Below, piece by piece: positions 8,734 through 16,683 of a stretch of DNA of 37,822 bases (position 1 is the first letter of the stretch; each line of letters opens with the position of its first letter). A program made the translations under genes and the position numbers. The notes under the pieces were generated by a model. It was not told where the DNA came from, searched no databases, and was given only the letters and a program-made list of their open reading frames with translations. The DNA is taken from contig JAKSLI010000030.1 of the NCBI GenBank assembly GCA_024401305.1, forward strand, positions 1 through 37,822, given 5' to 3'. This DNA is from Bacteroidaceae bacterium. GTDB lineage: Bacteria; Bacteroidota; Bacteroidia; Bacteroidales; Bacteroidaceae.

Positions 8734-8764
8734 CCAACGGATAAGCGTTGGGAACGGTGGCTAT
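8734..8764 (-). repeat. Modular hairpin repeat, subfamily 1, copy c, overlapping the hisB stop
   Basis: On the minus strand, TAGCCACCGTTCC is followed by a palindrome with stem CCAACG/CGTTGG. The TAG is the hisB stop codon, so the element begins inside the stop. Together with copy b it makes a tandem pair between hisB and the response regulator. Confidence 0.75.
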
Positions 8765-9828
8765 AGAGTGCCTTTTGTTGAAGGGAGGTTGAAATTGTAG
8801 ATGTCGCGGCGCACAGCGTTCTTTATTGCGCGAGCAAGAGCCTTGAAGATGCCTTCTATCTTGTGATGCTCGTTCTCGCCGCGTGCCTTTATGTAGAGGT
8901 TCATCTTTGCTGCGTCGGAGAAACTCTTGAAGAAATGGAGGAACATCTCCGTTGGCATGTCGCCGACCTTCTCGCGTTTGAACTCTGCGTCCCACACAAG
9001 CCATGGGCGACCACCGAAGTCGAGTGCCACTTCGCATTGGCAGTCATCCATTGGAAGGAAATATCCGTAGCGTTCAATGCCACGCTTATCGCCGAGAGCC
9101 TTGAGGATGCACTCGCCGAGAGCGATGCCGGTATCTTCTATCGTATGGTGTTCATCGACATTGAGGTCGCCTTTCGTGTGAACATAAAGGTCGAGGTTGC
9201 CGTGCTTGCCGATTTGTTCAAGCATGTGGTCGAAGAAACCGAGGCCGGTTTCGATGTCGCATTTGCCGGAACCGTTCAGGTCAACGGATACCTTTATCTG
9301 GGTTTCCTTTGTGTTACGCTCAACAGTTGCTTTGCGTTCGCCAGCGAAGAGGATCTCTGCGATGCCGTCCCAATCGAGGTCGGCTGAGAGGATGAGGGAT
9401 TTGCAACCGAGGTTTACGGCAAGTTGAGCGTCGGTTTCGCGGTCGCCGATGACATAGCTATTGGCAAGGTCGTATTCAGGATTGTTGATGTATTCCGTGA
9501 GCATACCTGTGCCTGGCTTGCGGCAAGGGTGATTGTCCTCAGGGAAATGACGGTCAATATGAATCTTGTCAAACACAACACCTTCGCTTTCAAGGGTTTG
9601 GAGCACGAAATTGTGTGTTGGCCAGAATGTTTCTTCTGGATAAGAGTCAGTGCCAAGTCCGTCCTGGTTGCTTACCATGACGAACATGAAGTCGGTCTTT
9701 TCGCGGATGAAAGCGAGATTCTTGAAAACGCCTTTCTTGAACTTGAGTTTCTCCCAAGCGTCAATCTGCTCGTCTTCTGGCTCCTCGATTAGAGTGCCGT
9801 CGCGGTCTATGAATAGTATCTTTTTCAT
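8761..9828 (-). CDS. hisB: Bifunctional histidinol-phosphatase / imidazoleglycerol-phosphate dehydratase
   Basis: Catalyses two steps of histidine biosynthesis in the cytoplasm. The N-terminal HAD phosphatase half (about 1-165) has FIDRDGTL (D8 and D10) and VSNQDGLG. The C-terminal IGP dehydratase half has [30 protein letters not shown] and [18 protein letters not shown], the metal-binding His/Glu motifs. In the phosphatase half the zinc loop of E. coli HisB (C-x-H-x5-C-x-C) reads D-x-H-x5-H-x-C, so the classical site is altered. I start at the ATG at 9828, which overlaps the stop of the small upstream gene by 4 bases; an upstream in-frame start at 9855 would add nine residues. No other his gene is in the window. 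Confidence 0.95.
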   Translation of the reverse strand: MKKILFIDRDGTLIEEPEDEQIDAWEKLKFKKGVFKNLAFIREKTDFMFVMVSNQDGLGTDSYPEETFWPTHNFVLQTLESEGVVFDKIHIDRHFPEDNHPCRKPGTGMLTEYINNPEYDLANSYVIGDRETDAQLAVNLGCKSLILSADLDWDGIAEILFAGERKATVERNTKETQIKVSVDLNGSGKCDIETGLGFFDHMLEQIGKHGNLDLYVHTKGDLNVDEHHTIEDTGIALGECILKALGDKRGIERYGYFLPMDDCQCEVALDFGGRPWLVWDAEFKREKVGDMPTEMFLHFFKSFSDAAKMNLYIKARGENEHHKIEGIFKALARAIKNAVRRDIYNFNLPSTKGTL

Positions 9829-9983
9829 TGTAATTTTATCGTTCCGCCTATCCATTCCGTAAAGGGTTCTTCTTCAGAGAATTCGTAGATGCGAAGGATG
9901 TTGCCGTTGTCATCTCGTTCAACGATTGCTTGGCGGTATTCCTTGCCGTTATGGATTACGCGGTTGTAGGCTTTGCGGGTCAT
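9825..9983 (-). CDS. Small 52-residue protein translationally coupled to hisB
   Basis: An open frame of 52 codons starting [20 protein letters not shown] and ending in [10 protein letters not shown]. It fits exactly between smpB and hisB: its TGA overlaps the hisB ATG in an ATGA arrangement, and its start is 30 bases after the smpB stop. The residues are charged and look like a compact soluble protein ([19 protein letters not shown] suggests a beta hairpin). I do not recognise the family. The tight coupling and the absence of any gap argue that it is real. Confidence 0.65.
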   Translation of the reverse strand: MTRKAYNRVIHNGKEYRQAIVERDDNGNILRIYEFSEEEPFTEWIGGTIKLQ

Positions 9984-10013
9984 AATGATTACTGAGAGCA
10001 AAGAATGGATGTG

Positions 10014-10493
10014 CTAATATCTCTTAACAGCGCGATCCATCTCGCGGCGGTCTTCCTTGTCCTTCAAGGTGGCGCGCTTGTCATACTGCTTCTTACCGCG
10101 TGCAAGGGCGATGTCAACCTTTGCGCGTCCCTTTTCGTCAATGAAGACAAGTGTTGGGATGAGGGTGAGGCCAACAGCCTTGAGATCTTCTTTCAGTCGG
10201 TAGATCTCCTTCTTCTTGAGCAGCAGTTTGCGGTCACGTTTTGGGGCGTGGTTTGAGAAAGAACCATAGAAATATGTGGAGATGTTCATACCTTTCAACC
10301 ACACCTCGTTGTTGTGGATGTAGCAATAGGTGTCCACAAGCGATGCCTTACCGAGACGGATTGACTTTATCTCCGTTCCGGTAAGCACGATTCCTGCAGT
10401 ATATTCATCGACGAAGAAGTAGTCGAACGATGCTTTCTTGTTGCGAATCTGCACCGGACTCTTCTTTCGAAGTTCAAGTTGTTCCTTATTCAT
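10014..10493 (-). CDS. smpB: SsrA-binding protein SmpB
   Basis: Binds tmRNA and delivers it to stalled ribosomes for trans-translation. The 159-residue length and the motifs are those of the family: [31 protein letters not shown] at the N-terminal beta barrel, the conserved [10 protein letters not shown], and a basic C-terminal tail ([26 protein letters not shown]) that enters the ribosomal mRNA channel. Its start lies 8 bases inside the end of the ABC transporter gene, so it is probably translated from the same transcript. The tmRNA gene itself is not in the window. Confidence 0.97.
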   Translation of the reverse strand: MNKEQLELRKKSPVQIRNKKASFDYFFVDEYTAGIVLTGTEIKSIRLGKASLVDTYCYIHNNEVWLKGMNISTYFYGSFSNHAPKRDRKLLLKKKEIYRLKEDLKAVGLTLIPTLVFIDEKGRAKVDIALARGKKQYDKRATLKDKEDRREMDRAVKRY

Positions 10494-12219
10494 TTACAGT
10501 TTCAGATGTATTGCTTTCTTCAGCATTCTCTTCCTTTGCACGCTTGGCAGCAAGGCGATCGAGAGTGAGGATGTTGTCAGAATACTGGCAGACAGAAGTT
10601 CTGTGAGTAACGAAGATCACGGTCTTGTCTTGCTTAGCGAGGATGTTATGCAGAAGTTTCTCTTCCGTAGCAATGTCGAGAGCTGATGTTGATTCGTCGA
10701 ATACCATGAGAGAACCGTCACGAAGGAGAGCGCGGGCAATGGCGATACGCTGTGCCTGACCTTCTGAAAGTCCGATACCATTCTCGGATACTTTCGTCTC
10801 AAGACCTTCGTCCAGTTCGCTTACGAAGTCGGCACATGCCATTTCAAGGGCTTCTGCCATCTCCTCGTCAGTGGCATCAATCTTGCCGAGAAGCAGATTC
10901 TCGCGGATTGTACCGTTCATGAGCGTGTTGCCCTGTGGCACATAGACGATGTTTGTTCTGTGCAAGTGCATGAGTTCCTCCTCACACACATTATTATATA
11001 TAGAGACCTTTCCTTCGTTCGGCTTGATGAGCGCAAGAATCATTCGAAGGAGAGTGGTCTTTCCAGAACCGGTTTCTCCAAGGATGACATTGCAAGTAGC
11101 AGGCTTGAAGTCGAAAGTAAGGTTTTCAAGTACATTTCTGTGCTTCTCGTCGTCATCGTAAGCAAATGACACATTCTCAACCTTGATACCAACAGCACCT
11201 TCGAGCTTGCGTGCATTGCCCTGCTCTTCCATGTTGCCTTCCTCAAGCTTGCGGAGACGCTCCACGGCAGTAAGCACATGAACGAAAGCAGGAATAAGGC
11301 TGGCAAGACTCATTGCAGGTCCCTGAACCTTTGAAACGAGCTGGAGGAATGCTGTCATGTCACCGAAAGTGAGTTGCCCCTGCTGCATGAGCAATGCTGA
11401 ACCACAGAACGCGATGAGGTAAGTTCCAGAGAATCCGGCTGTCATCACGAGGTTAACGCCTACGGAGAACTTTGTACGTTCAACAACCTTGCGGCGAAGT
11501 TCCTTGTGCGACTTCTTGAGCTTGTCAACCATTGCCTCCTCTTTCTCCTGTGTCTTGATGAGAGTGCGGTTCTGCACAGAGTCCTGAAGAACGCTCTGGA
11601 TTTCAGAGTCAGAGTCTCTTACATCCCTGTTGAGCTTTCTCATCTTGCGCATATAGAACTTGCTACCCACCACGAAAGCAGGGAAAACGATGAGGATGAG
11701 AAGGGCAACACGATTGTCCATTGTAAACAGATACCAGAAGGCACTGATGAACATAGTGAGGGTTGACAGCGTACTTGGAATCGTTACCGTAAGGAATGTA
11801 ACAGCTTGGTTTACATCCGATTCAAGACGGTTTATCATATCACCACTATGCATCTGGCCCTTGCCTTTCCATTCTGCGTGGAGAATAGTGGCAAGCATAC
11901 GCTGCTGCATGCGGTTTTGTGCCTTTACGCCAAGTATTGCACTCACCCATGTGCTGGCAATGCTCAGTCCTACAGATGCCAGAATAAGTCCTGCCATGAT
12001 GAGAACAGCCGAGATGACCGAGCCTTCCTTTATGTTGGAAGCAATGTCGATGGCGTTCTTCACGGCCCAAACCTGGCTAAGTGAGATGGCAACGCCAATC
12101 ATGCCAAGAGATGCATTGATGCAAGCCTGGAGTCTGTTTCCCTTCCATGACTTCCAAAGCCATTTTATCTCCTGTATGTAGTTGTCAGGTATCTGTTGTT
12201 CGAAAAATGGAATTTTCAT
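10486..12219 (-). CDS. ABC exporter, fused permease and ATPase
   Basis: A 577-residue half-transporter. About residues 1-320 form a six-helix ABC transmembrane domain; the rest is the nucleotide-binding domain. Walker A is GETGSGKTT, the Q-loop lies in YVPQGN, the signature is LSEGQ (instead of LSGGQ), Walker B is [12 protein letters not shown] and the H-loop His is in VTHRT. This is the MsbA/lipid- or drug-exporter type, working as a homodimer or with a partner. The substrate is unknown. The C-terminal 20 residues are charged and probably disordered. It lies between engB (14-base gap) and smpB (overlap) and so looks like part of a housekeeping operon. Confidence 0.92.
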   Translation of the reverse strand: MKIPFFEQQIPDNYIQEIKWLWKSWKGNRLQACINASLGMIGVAISLSQVWAVKNAIDIASNIKEGSVISAVLIMAGLILASVGLSIASTWVSAILGVKAQNRMQQRMLATILHAEWKGKGQMHSGDMINRLESDVNQAVTFLTVTIPSTLSTLTMFISAFWYLFTMDNRVALLILIVFPAFVVGSKFYMRKMRKLNRDVRDSDSEIQSVLQDSVQNRTLIKTQEKEEAMVDKLKKSHKELRRKVVERTKFSVGVNLVMTAGFSGTYLIAFCGSALLMQQGQLTFGDMTAFLQLVSKVQGPAMSLASLIPAFVHVLTAVERLRKLEEGNMEEQGNARKLEGAVGIKVENVSFAYDDDEKHRNVLENLTFDFKPATCNVILGETGSGKTTLLRMILALIKPNEGKVSIYNNVCEEELMHLHRTNIVYVPQGNTLMNGTIRENLLLGKIDATDEEMAEALEMACADFVSELDEGLETKVSENGIGLSEGQAQRIAIARALLRDGSLMVFDESTSALDIATEEKLLHNILAKQDKTVIFVTHRTSVCQYSDNILTLDRLAAKRAKEENAEESNTSETVNE

Positions 12220-12233
12220 CGTTGTTGTCCTGT

Positions 12234-12827
12234 TTAATTTTTGAGGATTTCTTCAATATAGTTCAGCAATTCATCGCGTCCGGTTTTCTTGTCGGAGCTG
12301 GTCACGAAGATAGGAGGCAGTTCCTCCCAGGTTTCAAGGAGTTTCTTCTTGTAGTCTTCCACATTTGCCGCAGCCTTTCCCTTCGAAAGTTTGTCGGCTT
12401 TTGTGAATACTATTGAGAATGGCACGCCGCTTTGTCCGAGCCATTCTGTGAATTCGAGGTCAATCTTCTGTGGTTCAAGGCGAATGTCAATGAGCACGAA
12501 GAGGTTGACAAGTTGCTCGCGCTGAAGGATATAGCCCGAGATCATCTGCTCAAGCTTCTGCACTACGCTCTTTGAACGCTTTGCAAAGCCATAGCCAGGG
12601 AGGTCAACCAAGTACCACTCCTTGTTGATGATGAAGTGGTTGATGAGCAGAGTCTTGCCTGGAGTAGCGGAAGTCTTTGCCAATCCCTTGCGCTTTGTGA
12701 GCATGTTTATCAAGCTGGATTTGCCCACATTGGAACGACCGATGAAGGCAAATTCAGGCTTGTTGTCCTTTGGGCACAGGCTTTCGCGCGGTGCACTAAG
12801 TGTATATTCTGCGAATGTTATTTCCAT
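12234..12827 (-). CDS. engB: Ribosome biogenesis GTPase EngB (YihA/YsxC)
   Basis: A small TRAFAC GTPase needed for assembly of the large ribosomal subunit. It shows [12 protein letters not shown] (G1), a threonine in SATPGKT (G2), DLPGYGFA (G3), TKADK (G4) and TSSDKKTG (G5). About 197 residues is the usual length. I take the ATG at 12827; a TTG four codons upstream lies inside the hairpin repeat and is less likely. The hairpin CAAGAT-TTC-ATCTTG lies just before the start, in the same position as a related hairpin before glgB. Confidence 0.95.
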   Translation of the reverse strand: MEITFAEYTLSAPRESLCPKDNKPEFAFIGRSNVGKSSLINMLTKRKGLAKTSATPGKTLLINHFIINKEWYLVDLPGYGFAKRSKSVVQKLEQMISGYILQREQLVNLFVLIDIRLEPQKIDLEFTEWLGQSGVPFSIVFTKADKLSKGKAAANVEDYKKKLLETWEELPPIFVTSSDKKTGRDELLNYIEEILKN

Positions 12828-12835
12828 AATTTTGT

Positions 12836-12890
12836 TCAAGATTTCATCTTGAGGGTAAAGGCTAAAAGCCTCGCGGCTTTAGTCGCGAAC
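12836..12890 (-). repeat. Modular hairpin repeat, subfamily 2, between POT transporter and engB
   Basis: On the minus strand, directly after the transporter's TAG, a hairpin (TCGCG/CGCGA) is followed by CTTTTAGCCTTTACCC and a second hairpin (TCAAGAT/ATCTTGA), then ACAAAATT and the engB ATG. The piece CTTTTAGCCTTTACCC plus TCAAG recurs exactly before glgB at 16636-16655. It fills the whole gap between the two genes. Confidence 0.75.
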
Positions 12891-14423
12891 CTAGCAAACC
12901 TTCTCAAGGCGCTTCATGATAGAGAACATGAAGATTGCTGAGAGGAGGCAGAGCACGGCGAATACGCTCCAAACCACTGTGAGAGGAAGATCGCCCCAAA
13001 GGAGACCACCTACTGCTACGAGCTGGTTGCCGAGAGCTGTTGCTACGAACCAACCGCCCATCATCATACCCTTGAGCTTTGGAGGAGCAACCTTTGATAC
13101 GAATGAGATACCCATTGGAGAAAGGAGAAGTTCGCCGAAGGTAAGGATGAGGTAAGTTACGATGAGGTAGTTTGGAGAAACGAATGTTGCAGCATCGCCA
13201 GCAGCCTTCTGCTCGTTAGGAGTAAGAAGACCCATACATCCCCATGCCATGAAGAAGAATGCTACGGCAGCAACGATCATACCGTAAGCAATCTTGCGAG
13301 GTGCTGATGGTTCCTTGCCTTTTGCTGCAAGTGAACCGAAGATAGCCATGCTTACAGGAGTGAGGGCTACAACATAGAATGGGTTAAACTGCTGGAAGAT
13401 AGGAGCTTCGTAGCTTACTGTAGCGCCGTTTACGCTTGTATATTGCCATGCAAGATAGCCTATGAGAGCTACAACGATTGCAGCACAGATACCCTTTGCC
13501 TGTCCTGACTTGCTCTGGAAGAAACCAAAGCCAGCGTAAACGAGAACCATAACGGCTGCCATGTTGAAGAGGTTCTTGCAGAACTCTGTGTCGAACGCCA
13601 TTACCTGCCAATCCTGATGAGTGTTCTTCATTGTGAACTCGTCAGCGAAGTAAGTGAGAGAAAGACCGTTCTGGTGGAATGCCATCCAGAAGAACACAAC
13701 TACAGCAAATACGAGAACGAGTGCGATGACGCGCTCCTTAGTCTGCTCCTTAGTGAGTTCCTCTACTGGTGCTGCCTCGCCTTCCTTCTTCTTGCCACCT
13801 TCCACATGACGGAAAGTAGAGCGGAATGCGTAGTAGATTACCATTGAGAGGATGAGAGAGAAGCAAGCCACGGCGAAAGCGAAGTGGTATGCGTCATTCT
13901 TCTCATAACCGATGCTCTGGGCGTAGTCCATGATCTTCACAGCAGCTGTTGGAGCGATGAACGCACCGAGGTTGATAGCCATGTAGAAGAGTGAGAATGC
14001 TGCATCACGCTTGCTTGAATATTGTGGGTCGTCGTAGAGGTTACCTACCATTACCTGGAGGTTACCCTTGAACAAACCTGTACCGAAACTGATGAGGAAG
14101 AGTGCTGCGAGCATAGCTGCCATAGCCACGCCGCCGCCACCGAGAGGTATTGCAAGGCATACATAGCCGAGGAACATTACGACAACGCCGATGGTAACGC
14201 ACTTACCGAAACCAATCTTGTCCGCGAGGATACCGCCCACGAGAGGGAGGAAATAAACGAGCATGAGGAAAGAGCTGTAGATGGTTCCTGCTGTTCCTGG
14301 CTCAAGTCCGAAGTTAGCTCTGAGGAAGAGCGCGAATACTGCGAGCATTGTGTAGTAGCCGAAACGCTCGCCTGTGTTGGCAAGGGCAAGTGCCCAAAGT
14401 CCTTTTGGTTGATTTTCAAACAT
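12891..14423 (-). CDS. Proton-dependent oligopeptide transporter (POT/PTR family)
   Basis: A 510-residue major-facilitator-superfamily symporter that takes up di- and tripeptides with protons. It has the N-terminal helix signature NTGERFGYYTM and the loop FGTGLFKGNLQVMVGNLYDD, and about 12-14 hydrophobic helices in total. The E-x-x-E-R motif of well-studied members reads N-x-x-E-R here: the second Glu and the Arg are kept but the first Glu is Asn. Helices near residues 280-420 differ from the shorter MFS proteins, as usual for the family. A promoter lies 35 bases upstream; the gene heads the run towards engB. Confidence 0.92.
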   Translation of the reverse strand: MFENQPKGLWALALANTGERFGYYTMLAVFALFLRANFGLEPGTAGTIYSSFLMLVYFLPLVGGILADKIGFGKCVTIGVVVMFLGYVCLAIPLGGGGVAMAAMLAALFLISFGTGLFKGNLQVMVGNLYDDPQYSSKRDAAFSLFYMAINLGAFIAPTAAVKIMDYAQSIGYEKNDAYHFAFAVACFSLILSMVIYYAFRSTFRHVEGGKKKEGEAAPVEELTKEQTKERVIALVLVFAVVVFFWMAFHQNGLSLTYFADEFTMKNTHQDWQVMAFDTEFCKNLFNMAAVMVLVYAGFGFFQSKSGQAKGICAAIVVALIGYLAWQYTSVNGATVSYEAPIFQQFNPFYVVALTPVSMAIFGSLAAKGKEPSAPRKIAYGMIVAAVAFFFMAWGCMGLLTPNEQKAAGDAATFVSPNYLIVTYLILTFGELLLSPMGISFVSKVAPPKLKGMMMGGWFVATALGNQLVAVGGLLWGDLPLTVVWSVFAVLCLLSAIFMFSIMKRLEKVC

Positions 14424-14457
14424 ATCTTTGTCTTGTTTTTATATATACATTTGGGCG

Positions 14458-14465
14458 CAAAGTTA
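14458..14465 (-). promoter_or_regulatory. Promoter -7 box for the POT transporter run
   Basis: The minus strand reads TAACTTTG, an exact TAnnTTTG match, 35 bases before the transporter start. No clean TTTG is seen at the -33 position. It is probably the first promoter for the run towards engB. Confidence 0.55.
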
Positions 14466-14951
14466 ATGAATTTTTGCTTAAACTGTGCGTTTTCCGAAGG
14501 AAATTTGCTTTTTCATTGGGTTTGGTTAAGATTTTGCATGCTTTTGCGAGAAATTCCTTGGTGGAATCTGACAAAATAGTATCAGCGTTGCCAATGGATG
14601 CCAGAAGCTTATTTCCCGACTTTTGCAACTTCTTCATAATCAAAGACTTAGGGATTGTAAAAATATCTCTATGAGTTTTGGGTAAAAAGTCATAGAGTTT
14701 TGACTCGTTTTCCTATGAGTTTTTGGTCGTTTTCCGCTGAGTTTTTGTTCGAAACTCATAGCAAAGCAAAAAAGAAGCCGAAATGAGACTTTTTGAAGTG
14801 TGCTTTTGACAAAATAGTATCAGTGCGGAAAGTGGTTTGTTTTTCGCAAAAAAAGTTGGAGAAAAATGATGCAAAAAGAATAAATACAATAGTTTTTTAT
14901 TAAAAAAAACAAAAATCTTTTGAAAAATTTTTCACTCTCAATAAAAATGTT
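14466..14951. other. Divergent intergenic region with short repeats, no gene seen
   Basis: This gap lies between the divergent POT and MORN genes. It holds a 17-base direct repeat (TGACAAAATAGTATCAG at 14569-14585 and 14808-14824). Between the copies is a run of four imperfect units of about 22 bases built on TATGAGTTTTTGG (14670-14760). The stretch 14830-14950 is very AT-rich. Open frames here cover promoter sequence and have no recognisable content. Confidence 0.6.
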
Positions 14952-14959
14952 TAATTTTG
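14952..14959 (+). promoter_or_regulatory. Promoter -7 box for the MORN-repeat gene
   Basis: TAATTTTG matches TAnnTTTG 19 bases before the GTG start, implying a very short leader. The -33 region is only T-rich. Confidence 0.5.
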
Positions 14960-14978
14960 GCAAAAATATACGAACAAA

Positions 14979-16025
14979 GTGAAGAAAAGCACAATATATA
15001 TAATAGCATTTTTCGCGTTCTTTGCGCTGCCGATGTCTGCGCAGAGAATTTCTCTCGGCACTTGCGAGACCAAGGATGGCGGCGAGTATAACGGAGAGAT
15101 GGTTGCCGGCAGACCGCAGGGAAAAGGTACTGCTGTGTATCCTAACGGCGATGTCTTCGAAGGCAACTATGAGAAGGGTCGTCGTGAGGGTTATGGCGTT
15201 TATACTTTTGCAGATGGCGAGAAGTATGAGGGCCAGTGGATACAGGATCATCAGCACGGTAGAGGTATTTTCCACTTCTCAAACGGCAACAAGTACGATG
15301 GACTTTGGTACAAGGACAACCAGCAAGGCCACGGTGTGATGTACTATTTCAACGGAGATAAGTACGATGGCGACTGGTATATGGACAAGCGTCACGGCGT
15401 GGGCAAATACACTTACCAAAACGGTGCTTTCTATGATGGTCAGTGGCGTGATGATGTAAAGACCGGCCAAGGCATCTTCTATTGGGCTGATGGCACAACC
15501 TACAAGGGTCAGTGGCTCAACAACAAGCGCTCGGGAAAGGGTACAAACCAGTATTCTGACGGCGATGTCTATACAGGTCAGTGGCTCAATGATGTGCCTC
15601 ATGGCAAGGGTGTTTATCGCTTTAGCAACGGCGATACTTACGAAGGCGATTATGTTAATGGCCGTCGTACGGGTGAAGGTATCTACACTTCACTGAATGG
15701 CGACAAATATACGGGTCGTTTCCTCAATGGTGAGAAGGACGGTTACGGCGAGATGCATTTCCGCAATGGCGACCTCTACCAAGGCTACTGGAAGAACGAC
15801 ATGCAGAACGGTCGCGGACGCTTCTCTACAAAGGACGGCAGCGTGCTGGAAGGCACTTTCACAAACGGCATCCCTAACGGTGATTTCGAGATAAGGGAAG
15901 CAAGCGGCGCCAAGTTCCGCGGACCATATAAGGACGGCAAGCGCCACGGACGCTTCATCGAACTCGACGAGAGTGGCAAGCGCACTGTCGTTGACTATGT
16001 GAATGGCGAGCCTGTACAGAATTAA
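14979..16025 (+). CDS. Secreted MORN-repeat protein
   Basis: A 348-residue protein with a GTG start giving a good signal peptide (MKKSTIYIIAFFAFFALPMSA). Nearly all of the rest is a run of about 13 MORN repeats of 23 residues, each of the form Y-x-G-x-W-x-x-x-x-x-x-G-x-G, for example KYEGQWIQDHQHGRGIF. MORN repeats form an elongated beta-hairpin solenoid used for lipid or protein contact. Bacterial versions are mostly uncharacterised, so no specific role is claimed. The last two repeats (near residues 290-335) are degenerate. The protein is probably periplasmic or outer-membrane associated. It is followed by 21-base tandem repeats and the YhcH-like gene. Confidence 0.85.
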   Translation: MKKSTIYIIAFFAFFALPMSAQRISLGTCETKDGGEYNGEMVAGRPQGKGTAVYPNGDVFEGNYEKGRREGYGVYTFADGEKYEGQWIQDHQHGRGIFHFSNGNKYDGLWYKDNQQGHGVMYYFNGDKYDGDWYMDKRHGVGKYTYQNGAFYDGQWRDDVKTGQGIFYWADGTTYKGQWLNNKRSGKGTNQYSDGDVYTGQWLNDVPHGKGVYRFSNGDTYEGDYVNGRRTGEGIYTSLNGDKYTGRFLNGEKDGYGEMHFRNGDLYQGYWKNDMQNGRGRFSTKDGSVLEGTFTNGIPNGDFEIREASGAKFRGPYKDGKRHGRFIELDESGKRTVVDYVNGEPVQN

Positions 16026-16027
16026 CA

Positions 16028-16100
16028 GTCATCCGTCATTACTCATCTGTCATCCGTCATTACTCATCTGTCATTACTCATTACTCATCCGTCATTACTC
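16028..16100. repeat. 21-bp tandem repeat array (about 3.5 units)
   Basis: Two identical 21-base units (16028-16048 and 16049-16069, starting GTCATCCGTCATTACTCATC) are followed by one variant unit (16070-16090) and a half unit. The array starts 2 bases after the MORN-gene stop and ends 12 bases before the next start codon. Confidence 0.85.
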
Positions 16101-16112
16101 AAAATTCAAAAT

Positions 16113-16553
16113 ATGATTATCGACACTATCGACCAGCTTGCTTATTATGCAAGCGTTAATCCACTCTTTGCTGATGTGGTGGAGTATCTTAAGAACAACG
16201 ATCTCAACGCTCTTGAGGAAGGCAAGTACGAAATCAAGGGTGCTGACCTTTTCGTAAACATAACTACAGCCAAGGCGAAGACCAAGGAAGAAGCTGTGCT
16301 TGAAACGCATCGCAAGATGATTGATATCCAGATTCCTCTCTCTGCAGAGGAAACTTACGGCTACACTCCTCTTTGCGACCTTCCTGACCTTGAGTACAAT
16401 GAGGCTAAGGACATCATCAAGTATGAGGGTCTTGCTCAGACATACGTTACTTGTAAGCCTGGTCAGATGGCTATCTTCTTCCCTCAGGACGGCCATGCTC
16501 CATGCATCTCAGAAGAGCCTGTAAAGAAGGCTATTTTCAAGATTAAAGCATAA
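16113..16553 (+). CDS. YhcH/YjgK/YiaL family protein (DUF386)
   Basis: A 146-residue protein of the cupin-like DUF386 family, which includes E. coli YiaL/YjgK/YhcH. It shows the family's metal-site segments ETHRKMIDIQ (near residue 70) and FFPQDGHAPCI (near residue 125). Relatives are linked to sialic-acid or other sugar metabolism and to the EbgC subunit, but the reaction is not settled for most members. It starts at an ATG 12 bases behind the tandem-repeat array. It is followed by the composite hairpin repeat and glgB in the same direction, so it may be co-transcribed with glgB. Confidence 0.88.
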   Translation: MIIDTIDQLAYYASVNPLFADVVEYLKNNDLNALEEGKYEIKGADLFVNITTAKAKTKEEAVLETHRKMIDIQIPLSAEETYGYTPLCDLPDLEYNEAKDIIKYEGLAQTYVTCKPGQMAIFFPQDGHAPCISEEPVKKAIFKIKA

Positions 16554-16557
16554 TTAT

Positions 16558-16670
16558 TCGCAGCAGCTGCGAGGCTAAAGGGTAATGGCTAAAGGGTAAA
16601 GGCACCATCCGGATGGGAAGCCTTTAGCCTTTAGCTTTTAGCCTTTACCCTCAAGTTTCGCGAAACTTGA
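16558..16670 (+). repeat. Composite hairpin repeat, subfamily 2, between the DUF386 gene and glgB
   Basis: Three palindromes are seen in order: TCGCAG/CTGCGA at 16558-16572, the perfect 12-mer CCATCCGGATGG at 16605-16616, and the perfect 20-mer TCAAGTTTCGCGAAACTTGA at 16651-16670. Between them, GGCTAAAGGGTAA-type units on the left are inverted relative to GCCTTTAGCC/GCCTTTACCC units on the right, so much of it can fold into one large hairpin. The last module, AGCCTTTACCC plus palindrome, lies 13 bases before the glgB start and matches the element before engB. Confidence 0.8.
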
Positions 16671-16683
16671 ACATAATGAATTT

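Noticed and set aside
14416-14643. 75-codon frame on the minus strand upstream of the POT gene
   Set aside because: It covers the POT promoter and overlaps the POT start. It has no recognisable domain, and part of it is the 17-base direct repeat.
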